A stretch of DNA of 64,000 nt, from positions 1-64,000 of the forward strand of contig JAPKBW010000015.1 in the NCBI GenBank assembly GCA_028823235.1, written 5' to 3'. Positions within the stretch are counted from its first letter, which is position 1. The number at the start of each line of letters is the position of its first letter. Below the pieces are notes generated by a model. It ran no database searches, was not told the origin of the DNA, and saw only the letters and a list, made by a program, of their open reading frames with translations. This stretch comes from Longimicrobiales bacterium (GTDB lineage: Bacteria > Gemmatimonadota > Gemmatimonadetes > Longimicrobiales > Gaopeijiaceae). Made by a program: the position numbers and the translations under genes. Shown in pieces: positions 54,969 through 61,997 of this stretch.

Positions 54969-54988
54969 CGGGGTGTCGAGACACCCCG
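54969..54988. promoter_or_regulatory. Perfect 9-bp inverted repeat upstream of the NhaC-like antiporter
   Basis: CGGGGTGTC (54969-54977) and GACACCCCG (54980-54988) are perfect inverted copies with two bases between them, 26 bases before the ATG at 55015. In RNA it would fold as a 7-bp stem with loop TCGAGA. It may be an operator for a dimeric regulator or an attenuating leader hairpin. Confidence 0.5.
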
Positions 54989-55014
54989 CGTGAACCGCTC
55001 TGGAGTGAAGATGC

Positions 55015-56427
55015 ATGAGTGACCCGACCTGGATTTCGGTCCTGCCCCCGATTCTCGCGATCGGTCTCGCGATCTGGACTCGGCAGGTCTATCTCTCGCT
55101 CGCGGGGGGACTCTGGTTTGCGTGGACGATTCTTGAGGGATGGAATCCGCTGACCGGAGTTTCTTCGGCGCTTGAAGGTGCCGTCGCAGTGTTTGCGGAC
55201 CCGGGTGATACTCGCGTGATCATGTTCACGCTCGTTATCGGCGCCCTGATCGCGACCGTTCAGGCCTCGGGGGGCGTGCAGGGATTCGTCCACCAGCTCG
55301 AAGAGCGGAAATGGGTTGACTCTTCGAAACGGTCCCAGCTGCTTGCATGGATCGTGGGCGTCGGAATCTTCATCGAGTCGAATATTACTGTGCTGGTAGC
55401 AGGTACTGTCGCTCGCCCGCTTTGTGACCGATACAAGTGCTCGCGGGAAAAATTGGCGTACATCATCGACTCTACTTCGGCACCGATCTGCGTTCTGATT
55501 CCGCTCAACGCATGGGGGGCTTACAACCTCCAAATCCTCGAGGGACTTGGCGTCGAGAATGCGCTTGGCGTCTTCATCCAGTCTATTTTCTTCAATTTCT
55601 ACGCATTCGCTGCCGTACTGCTCGCCCTCCTGGTGGTTCTGTTCGGCATCGACATCGGGCCCATGAAGAAGGCTGAAGAGCGAACCCGTAACGGGCAGGT
55701 TCTCTGGCCGGGTGCTATGCCCATGATCGATGAGGAAGTGCTTTCCACAGCACCGGACCCGAGTATCGAGCCTCGGGCGAAGAACATGATTCTGCCCATT
55801 CTGGCCATGGTCCTGTTCATGCCGGTCGCCCTCCTCATCACGGGTTCGGGCGACATCCGAGAAGGCTCCGGATCGACGAGTGTGCTCTGGTCTGTTGGTG
55901 TTGGTCTCGTCCTGTCCTGGATCATGCTCAAGGCGCAGGGAATTTTCACTGTGGAAGAGCTGGTCAAGCTCGCGCTCAAGGGTGCCGGTGCCCTCGTGCC
56001 GTTGGCTCTCATTCTGTTGCTTGCGCTGGCCCTGGGTGATGTCATCCAGATGCTTGGCACCGGCGTCTATGTCGCGCAGGTCACGGCGGGGACCATGCCC
56101 AACTTCGTTTACCTGCCGCTGATCTTCCTGGTTTCTGGCGGGATCGCTTTTTCGACCGGGACGAGCTGGGGCACGTTCGCCATCATGCTGCCGATCGCGG
56201 TGCCGGCGGCCATGACTCTCGGGCTGCCTCTAGCGCCGTTCGTGGCGGCTTCGCTCGCGGGTGGCGTGTTCGGAGACCACTGCTCTCCGATCTCAGACAC
56301 GACGATCATCTCCTCGATGGCAGCAGCGACGGATCACATCAGCCATGTCCGCACGCAAATCCCCTACGCACTCATCTGCGGAGGGATTGCCACCGTCGCG
56401 TTCGCGATCCTCGGAGCGACCCTCTAG
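55015..56427 (+). CDS. NhaC-type Na+/H+ antiporter or organic-ion/proton exchanger
   Basis: A 470-residue membrane protein with about eleven hydrophobic segments. IESNITVLVAGTVARPLCDRYK, STSAPICVLIPLNAWGAY, FSTGTSWGTFAIMLPIAVP and GGVFGDHCSPISDTTIISSMAAATDHISHV are the NhaC family's ion-site blocks with conserved aspartates and polar residues. The substrate may be sodium/proton or an organic anion; many relatives are unassigned. Start ATG 55015 has GGAGTGAAG upstream. Free-standing, with its own dyad. Confidence 0.9.
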   Translation: MSDPTWISVLPPILAIGLAIWTRQVYLSLAGGLWFAWTILEGWNPLTGVSSALEGAVAVFADPGDTRVIMFTLVIGALIATVQASGGVQGFVHQLEERKWVDSSKRSQLLAWIVGVGIFIESNITVLVAGTVARPLCDRYKCSREKLAYIIDSTSAPICVLIPLNAWGAYNLQILEGLGVENALGVFIQSIFFNFYAFAAVLLALLVVLFGIDIGPMKKAEERTRNGQVLWPGAMPMIDEEVLSTAPDPSIEPRAKNMILPILAMVLFMPVALLITGSGDIREGSGSTSVLWSVGVGLVLSWIMLKAQGIFTVEELVKLALKGAGALVPLALILLLALALGDVIQMLGTGVYVAQVTAGTMPNFVYLPLIFLVSGGIAFSTGTSWGTFAIMLPIAVPAAMTLGLPLAPFVAASLAGGVFGDHCSPISDTTIISSMAAATDHISHVRTQIPYALICGGIATVAFAILGATL

Positions 56428-56435
56428 ACAAGCGC

Positions 56436-56464
56436 TCGAAAACAGCGTTTCGATTCACTATATT
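56436..56464 (+). promoter_or_regulatory. Candidate promoter of etfBA
   Basis: TCGAAA (56436-56441) and TATATT (56459-56464) separated by 17 bases, about 55 bases before etfB. Matches are 4/6 and 5/6. Confidence 0.45.
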
Positions 56465-56519
56465 GGGGGCGGTGCGGCCCTGGCCGCCGTGAGAAAACAC
56501 CGTACGTGGAGCGAGTCAG

Positions 56520-57269
56520 TTGAACGTCATCGTGTGTGTAAAGCGCGTCCCAGACACTGAGGCGCGCATCCGTGTCGACAGTTCCGGGATTGCCATCGAC
56601 AAGGCGGGTATCAAGTATGACTTGAGCCCGTACGATGCCTTCGCGGTAGAGGCCGCTCTTCGTGTCAAAGAGGCCGCCGGCGAAGGCGAGGTCACCTTGC
56701 TCACGCTCGGTGATTCGTCGACGCAAGAGACGCTTAGAAAAGGACTCGCAATGGGAGCAGACCGGGCGATCCTCCTTACTGGCGAGGTCAGCCTGGACGG
56801 TCTCGCGACGGCAAAGGCTTTGGCAGCAGAGCTGGACGGATCCGATGCCCCACTCTTCCTGTTCGGGATTAAGGCGGCCGACTACGATCAATCACAGGTT
56901 GGACCTATGGTCGCTACACTCGCGGGTCGTCCGTGCGTCACGGGTGTGTCCGGCTTCGATGTCGAGGCTGGGAGGGTGGTTTGCCGGAGAGAGGTCGAGG
57001 GCGGTAGTGAAACCGTCCACGTCGACCTCCCCGCGGTGCTTTGCATGACTAAGGGCCCGAACCAACCACGCCTTGCGGCGCTCAAGGGAATCATGGCAGC
57101 CAAGAAGAAGCCACTGGACGAAAAACCAGCTGTCTCCGGAGTGGCCCGAGTGCGTCTGGTCGCGCTGACGGAGCCGCCGGCGCGCGAGCCGGGCAGGATC
57201 GTCGGAGAGGGTGCCGACGCAGTTGCTGAACTCGTTCGCCTGCTTCGTGAAGAAGCAAACGCGATCTGA
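56520..57269 (+). CDS. etfB: Electron transfer flavoprotein subunit beta
   Basis: With EtfA it shuttles electrons from acyl-CoA and other dehydrogenases to the quinone pool. The 249-residue protein starts at TTG with GGAG eight bases upstream; MNVIVCVKRVPDTEARIRVD, LSPYDAFAVEAALRVKE and the AMP-binding region around VLCMTKGPNQPRLAALKGIMAAKKKPL (cut here as separate parts) match EtfB. A 6-bp inverted repeat GCGATC/GATCGC (57261-57286) straddles its stop. etfA follows 57 bases downstream. Confidence 0.95.
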   Translation: MNVIVCVKRVPDTEARIRVDSSGIAIDKAGIKYDLSPYDAFAVEAALRVKEAAGEGEVTLLTLGDSSTQETLRKGLAMGADRAILLTGEVSLDGLATAKALAAELDGSDAPLFLFGIKAADYDQSQVGPMVATLAGRPCVTGVSGFDVEAGRVVCRREVEGGSETVHVDLPAVLCMTKGPNQPRLAALKGIMAAKKKPLDEKPAVSGVARVRLVALTEPPAREPGRIVGEGADAVAELVRLLREEANAI

Positions 57270-57326
57270 ACCCGCTGTTCGATCGCTAGCCCCATCCCAT
57301 CTGGAATTCTTACGGAGTAGTCAGAC

Positions 57327-58316
57327 ATGGCGAATGTACTCGCCTTTGCAGAGCAGCGAGACGGTCAAGTTGGTTCAGCAGCTCGCGAGGCCGTCGGCGT
57401 CGCGGCCCAGCTCGCCGAATCACTAGGCGGCAAAGCTCACGCTTTGGTACTTGGGGGCTCGGGGTTATCCGCCTCGGCTGCAGCGCTTGGTGAGGTAGGT
57501 GCCGCTGCGGTCGCCGTGGGCGAACATGACGACCTGAGCGATTACAACCCCGAGGGTTATGTCAATCTGGTCGTCGATCACGTAAGGGCGGGCGACTACG
57601 GTGCGGTCATTTTTGGGGCGACCACTCTGGGCAAGGATCTGGCACCTCGGGTCGCGGCTCGACTCGACGTGCCAATGGCGTCCGACGTGACCGGAGTTGA
57701 GGCGTCAGGCGGCACGCTTTCTGTGACGCGCCCAGTCTTCTCTGGGAAGGCGTTCGCGACACTGGAAATCGATGCCACGCCTGCGGTCGTCACGGTGCGT
57801 CCGAATGTGTTTCAAGCGGCGGTGCGACCCGCGGCTGGTGAAGTGTCGACTTTCACGCCCGAGGTCGACGCGTCGACGTGGAGAGTCCGGGTTGTAGAAC
57901 GTGACAGCGCCAGCGGCGGGCAGGTCGACGTTTTGGAAGCCTCGGTGATTGTGTCCGGTGGCCGAGGCATGAAAGACCCCGAGAACTGGGGTCTACTCGA
58001 AGAACTTCGCGATGCGATAGGGTCAGATGTAGCGCTCGGTGCCTCTCGTGCTGTGGTCGACGCCGGATGGCGTCCGCACCGCGAACAGGTCGGACAGACC
58101 GGGAAGACGGTCGCGCCGAAACTCTATTTCGCAGTGGGTATTTCCGGAGCGATTCAGCATCTTGCGGGCATGAGGACGGCCAAGACAATCGTCGCGATCA
58201 ATCGTGATGCTGATGCGCCGATCTTCAGCGTTGCAGACTATGGAATCGTTGGAGACCTCTTTGACATCGTTCCCAAGTTGGCCGAGGAAATCGCCGCGCT
58301 GCGGGCTTCAGACTAA
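57327..58316 (+). CDS. etfA: Electron transfer flavoprotein subunit alpha
   Basis: FAD-binding partner of EtfB. 329 residues; the N-terminal domain has the AVGVAAQLAESLGGKAHALV helix and the C-terminal FAD domain VIVSGGRGMKDPENWGLLEE, GASRAVVDAGWRPHREQVGQTGK, LYFAVGISGAIQHLAGM and IVAINRDADAPIFSVADYGIVGD, all diagnostic. ACGGAGTAG lies upstream of ATG 57327. A three-tier hairpin follows its stop, at the convergence with the M23 gene. Confidence 0.97.
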   Translation: MANVLAFAEQRDGQVGSAAREAVGVAAQLAESLGGKAHALVLGGSGLSASAAALGEVGAAAVAVGEHDDLSDYNPEGYVNLVVDHVRAGDYGAVIFGATTLGKDLAPRVAARLDVPMASDVTGVEASGGTLSVTRPVFSGKAFATLEIDATPAVVTVRPNVFQAAVRPAAGEVSTFTPEVDASTWRVRVVERDSASGGQVDVLEASVIVSGGRGMKDPENWGLLEELRDAIGSDVALGASRAVVDAGWRPHREQVGQTGKTVAPKLYFAVGISGAIQHLAGMRTAKTIVAINRDADAPIFSVADYGIVGDLFDIVPKLAEEIAALRASD

Positions 58317-58363
58317 GAGATCTTCGCCGCGATGACTTGATGTCACCACGGCTACCAGATCTC
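58317..58363. terminator. Three-tier nested hairpin between convergent etfA and M23 lipoprotein genes
   Basis: GAGATCT (58317-58323) pairs with AGATCTC (58357-58363), GCCG (58326-58329) with CGGC (58349-58352), and TGAC (58333-58336) with GTCA (58342-58345), all perfectly nested. The whole 45-base gap is one potential structure, readable from both strands, so it may serve as a bidirectional terminator. No T run on either side. Confidence 0.5.
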
Positions 58364-58817
58364 ACCCGTCCTGCGCCCCGGGTTTTCCACCGAGGACGGG
58401 TATCGGGTCGACAGGGCGCCCCCAGCGCCATACCTCGAAGTGGAGATGGGGGGCTGTAACGTCACCCGTGGCGCCGCTGAGTCCGATAGGATCACCCGCG
58501 CTCAGGCGCTGCCCGTCGGCGACTTGAATGACGGAGAGGTGCGCATACACCGATTCAATGCCTCCGGCATGGTCGATCCACACGACGTTGCCGAAGCCTC
58601 GCATGGCACCCGCGAAACGCACCGTGCCGTCGGCCATCGCCTCGACGAGTGTGCCCGTCGCGACGTTCAGGTCCACTCCTCGATGAATGTCTGGCCGGGC
58701 ACCCATGAATCGTAGGCCGAATCCTGAGGTGAGAGACGCGTCGACCGGCCAGCGCGGGAGGTGACACCCTGTCGCCCCGACGACCAACGCGCACGCGAGC
58801 AGGGTGCGCGTCCGCAT
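58362..58817 (-). CDS. M23/LytM-family peptidase lipoprotein
   Basis: 151 residues with a lipobox (LVVGATGC, cysteine at about 18). The LytM domain follows directly: SGFGLRFM, zinc-binding H-x3-D in DIHRGVDL, YAHLS and the HxH in APHLHFEVW. All metal ligands are present, so an active endopeptidase is possible, although the protein is minimal. It starts three bases after moeA ends and is its downstream partner; the link between the two is probably only transcriptional. Confidence 0.9.
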   Translation of the reverse strand: MRTRTLLACALVVGATGCHLPRWPVDASLTSGFGLRFMGARPDIHRGVDLNVATGTLVEAMADGTVRFAGAMRGFGNVVWIDHAGGIESVYAHLSVIQVADGQRLSAGDPIGLSGATGDVTAPHLHFEVWRWGRPVDPIPVLGGKPGAQDG

Positions 58818-58819
58818 CC

Positions 58820-60130
58820 CTAGCCGATCATGAACGGAACTGCTGCCGGCCCTGAATCGAGCAGCATCACCTCGACGATCTCGCCCGGCTCGATGCTTCC
58901 ACGATCTGGTGGTACGATCGCCAGACCGTCGGCCGCAGCGAGACCTCGGACCAACCCGGAGACCTGCGGGCCGGTCAGCGAGGCCGTCAGCTCTCCACCC
59001 TCGACCCCGAGGGATACTCGCTGGAAGTAGGTCAGGGATGCGGGAGTATCGAGGCGTTCGGTCGTGCGGCAGGGCACTCGCCTGCGTTCCACTCTAGCAT
59101 GGCCCGCCAGACGCAGCAGGTAGGGTCGAACGAAGACCTCGAACGTCACGAAGGCTGACGAAGGATTACCCGGAAGGCTGAACACCGCCTGCCGGTGATC
59201 GCGGTGGTCGAGCCAGCCGAAGCTGATCGGGCTGCCTGGGCGCATCTTCACCCGCCAGAAGTCCTGGATGAAGCCGCGGGTGTCGAGCACCCGTTTCACG
59301 AGATCAGCTTCGCCCATGGAAGCGCCACCGATCGTGATCAGAACGTCAGAGTCACGGCCCCGTTCGATCGCATTCTCAATGGAAGCCGGTTCGTCCACGG
59401 CGATGCCGAGGTCTAAGGGGATCGCCCCGAGCGCCTCAACTAGCGCCTGGACCATTGGGCCGTTCGACTCGGGAACGCCCTGGCCTTTGCGCACGTCGTC
59501 GTATTGATCTGCACGCCGCAACTCGTCTCCCGTGGAAAGTACGGCTACGGTGGGTACACCGTGGAGTTGAGCGCGTACCCGGCCGGCGGCCGCCAGAACC
59601 CCCATCGTCCCGGGTGTGATCGTGTGCCCCGGTGAGAAGAGGAGGTCGCCCGAACGCATATCCTGTCCGGCGCCGCGTACGTGACGTCCGCTGTCTCTCG
59701 AGCTGTTGATCGATACTACGCCCGGGGCTGCCTCCGCATCGGTGTCTTCTACTCGGACCACCGTGTCTGCGCCGTCCGGCACGGGTGCACCCGTCATGAT
59801 CCGCATGGCGCTAGCGGGTTGTAAGGTGCGAGGCGCTCCGTCGCCTGCCCGAATGACATCGGTAACAGGCAACTGAGTAGGGTTTTCGGGCGTCGCCTCG
59901 GCTATGTCTGCGGAGCGGACGGCGTAGCCGTCCATGGCGCTGTTGTCCCATGGCGGCAGCGTCGCTTCGGCCACGATGTCCTCAGCGAGGGCACGCCCCA
60001 ACGCTTGCCGAAGTTCGACTGGCTCTGCCGGATGAGGACGTGCGGCAGCCATGATCCGACGCCGAGCGGCGTCAACGTCGAGCCAGTCCGCGACACGGGC
60101 TTCGAAGTCTGAGCCGCCGGGAGAGCTCAC
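58820..60130 (-). CDS. moeA: Molybdopterin molybdenumtransferase
   Basis: Inserts molybdate into adenylated molybdopterin. I start at GTG 60130 (436 residues), 13 bases after the preceding gene; an in-frame ATG at 60208 would overlap that gene by 65 bases. Domain III (about 180-330) has VGVLAAAGRVRAQLHGVPTVAVLSTGDEL; DNSAMDGYAVRSAD, RIMTGAPVPDGADTVVRVEDT and FSLPGNPSSAF are diagnostic. Works with MogA (12141-12668). Confidence 0.95.
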   Translation of the reverse strand: MSSPGGSDFEARVADWLDVDAARRRIMAAARPHPAEPVELRQALGRALAEDIVAEATLPPWDNSAMDGYAVRSADIAEATPENPTQLPVTDVIRAGDGAPRTLQPASAMRIMTGAPVPDGADTVVRVEDTDAEAAPGVVSINSSRDSGRHVRGAGQDMRSGDLLFSPGHTITPGTMGVLAAAGRVRAQLHGVPTVAVLSTGDELRRADQYDDVRKGQGVPESNGPMVQALVEALGAIPLDLGIAVDEPASIENAIERGRDSDVLITIGGASMGEADLVKRVLDTRGFIQDFWRVKMRPGSPISFGWLDHRDHRQAVFSLPGNPSSAFVTFEVFVRPYLLRLAGHARVERRRVPCRTTERLDTPASLTYFQRVSLGVEGGELTASLTGPQVSGLVRGLAAADGLAIVPPDRGSIEPGEIVEVMLLDSGPAAVPFMIG

Positions 60131-60143
60131 AGTTGTCTCGGCC

Positions 60144-60839
60144 TCACCACCGGTAGAGCAATCCGATCGAAAGCTGATTCCCTTGGAGCCACTCCCCGTC
60201 TGCCACACCTAGGAAGTCCCGGTCCGGGTCAGCATAGCCGGGTGGCGTATCGGCCTTCCAGAGCGAGAAATTCCACTCTGGTCGAATCACGATCCTATCC
60301 GTGAGAAACCACCGAGTCCCAAGACCGAGTGTCCCGAAGAAACTCGTCCCGAAATCGAATTGATCTTCGGGCAGCAGTATCTGATCCAGAGCATTCTCGC
60401 TGGACGCATCCAGAGCGATTCCGCCTCCGGCCGTGAAGTATGGCGCCAGCCGGTGCCACGTGCGACGTCCGGTGAAGGTGAAGCGGATGCGTGCATCGAT
60501 TGTGACGATCGATGCATCTGCCTGGCCGATCAAGCGGTCACCTTCGGTCCGACCGGGGTCAATGACGTCGCGCTCACTCTTGATGAGCCCGACGGCCCCA
60601 CCGAACGAGAGCGGTCCGGAAAGCTCGAGCGCGTACTGCGCGCCCGTGACGGGTCCTCCGCTGGGTGCATACCCGAAGCGCCCAGCACCGGAATTCATCA
60701 CTCCGCCGTAGACCCCGACCTCGGACCCACGTTCGATGTAGGCGAAGGGGGAGGGTATGGATTGTGCATCAGCCAGAGCTGGAGACAGGAGTCCCAGGGC
60801 CGTGAGCGCGATGCCGAAGTTGATCGTGGAAAGCCGCAT
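60144..60839 (-). CDS. Outer-membrane beta-barrel-like protein
   Basis: 231 residues from ATG 60839, where a signal peptide (residues 1-25, ending ALADAQS) begins; an in-frame ATG at 60986 lacks such a signal. The mature part alternates aromatic and polar residues in strands (GVYGGVMNSGAGRF, YFTAGGGIALDASS, SFFGTLGLGTRWFL) and ends in W after LSIGLLYRW, like OmpA-type barrels with a terminal aromatic. No specific family. It precedes moeA and is divergent from the SH3 protein. Confidence 0.78.
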   Translation of the reverse strand: MRLSTINFGIALTALGLLSPALADAQSIPSPFAYIERGSEVGVYGGVMNSGAGRFGYAPSGGPVTGAQYALELSGPLSFGGAVGLIKSERDVIDPGRTEGDRLIGQADASIVTIDARIRFTFTGRRTWHRLAPYFTAGGGIALDASSENALDQILLPEDQFDFGTSFFGTLGLGTRWFLTDRIVIRPEWNFSLWKADTPPGYADPDRDFLGVADGEWLQGNQLSIGLLYRW

Positions 60840-60868
60840 GGAGGGAATGAGTACCTCGCCGACGTATT

Positions 60869-60883
60869 TTTCAATGATTGAAA
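60869..60883. promoter_or_regulatory. AT-rich dyad in the gap between the outer-membrane protein and SH3 genes
   Basis: TTTCAAT (60869-60875), one base, then ATTGAAA (60877-60883): a perfect 15-base dyad in a locally AT-rich segment, 30 bases from the minus-strand start and 97 from the plus-strand one. It may be an operator serving both divergent genes. The rest of the 140-base gap shows no clear promoter. Confidence 0.45.
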
Positions 60884-60979
60884 TTATGGAACGCCACAGG
60901 CAAATTCCTGTTGGACCATCGCTTGCGGCACTCTGACCGCACGATGTAACACCTTTCGTTCGCGATCGTTTCAGCCAAT

Positions 60980-61993
60980 ATGTCACTTCGATACAGGCTT
61001 TTACTCGGCGCGTTGCTCCTCAACGGGACTCTCGGCGTCGTAGGCCCCTCCGATGCCGAGGGGCAGTTCTCCACTTCTGTGCGAGTGGAGGAGAATTTTC
61101 GACGTGAACCGAACGGCTTGGTGCTGGCACGAATGGACCCAGGTGCCCCCGTCCGCGTGCTCGCCACGGAGGGAAATTGGACCGAGGTAGAAATCGAGGG
61201 CTGGGTTTGGCAGCGTTCCCTTCAGGCGAGTGAGGATCCCTCCATGGATCTGGTAGTGTCGGAATCGGAAGGGGAGAATCTCCGATCTGGGCCGTCCGGA
61301 ACGATCTTGGGAAGACTCGAAGAAGGCACACTCCTCGAAGAACTGAGTCGAGACCCGGCATGGGTTCGAGTGTCTCGTGTCGGCTGGATCTGGACCGGCT
61401 CACTTCGGGAGTCCACTTCGACCTCGGACGACACGGTCCACCCGACGATGACCACCCGGCCCGCGACTCGCGCGCCGGCAGGTGTGCAGAATCTTGGCGA
61501 AGCGGGTGGGCCGATCTTGGCCGCACCTGACGGAGACACGCTCGCCGTGGCCGCCCCCGCCAGTGACCTCGAGGTGCTCCAGCGAGAAGGAAATTGGGCC
61601 CGGGTGAGACTGGAAGGCTGGATGTGGATGCCGGCGCAATTCGGATTGGGAGACGCAGACGAGACGGCCGAGTCACTCGAGCCGGAGGACTTTGTTAGTG
61701 ACCCGGATGCATACGCAGGCCGTGTCGTCGAGTGGACGATCCAGTTCATTTCTCTGGAACGCGCCGAGGCTGTCCGGACGGACTTTTTCGAGGGGGAGCC
61801 CTTCCTTTTCGCTCGATTCGGGGGCAACGACGGCCCGTTCGTTTATGTGGCGCTGCCTGCCGATCGGCTCTCCGAAGTGGAGGGGTTGGTGCCTCTCGAG
61901 GAACTTTCCGTTACCGGTCGAGTCCGGACGGGATCCTCTGATTTGACTGGAGCCCCCATCATCGACCTCATTTCCCTACAACGAATCCGATAG
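60980..61993 (+). CDS. Exported protein with three SH3-like repeats
   Basis: 337 residues with a signal peptide (about 1-27). Three bacterial SH3-type repeats follow, at about 33-80 (FRREPNGLVLARM, WTEVEIEGWVWQRSL), 91-142 (NLRSGPSGTILGRL, WVRVSRVGWIWTGSL) and 172-222 (NWARVRLEGWMWMPAQF). The C-terminal ~110 residues are a separate beta-rich domain (AGRVVEWTIQFISLERAEAVR) of OB-like appearance, unidentified. SH3 repeats usually bind peptidoglycan or peptides. The stop lies four bases before the next start, so the two are probably co-transcribed. Confidence 0.8.
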   Translation: MSLRYRLLLGALLLNGTLGVVGPSDAEGQFSTSVRVEENFRREPNGLVLARMDPGAPVRVLATEGNWTEVEIEGWVWQRSLQASEDPSMDLVVSESEGENLRSGPSGTILGRLEEGTLLEELSRDPAWVRVSRVGWIWTGSLRESTSTSDDTVHPTMTTRPATRAPAGVQNLGEAGGPILAAPDGDTLAVAAPASDLEVLQREGNWARVRLEGWMWMPAQFGLGDADETAESLEPEDFVSDPDAYAGRVVEWTIQFISLERAEAVRTDFFEGEPFLFARFGGNDGPFVYVALPADRLSEVEGLVPLEELSVTGRVRTGSSDLTGAPIIDLISLQRIR

Positions 61994-61997
61994 CAAG

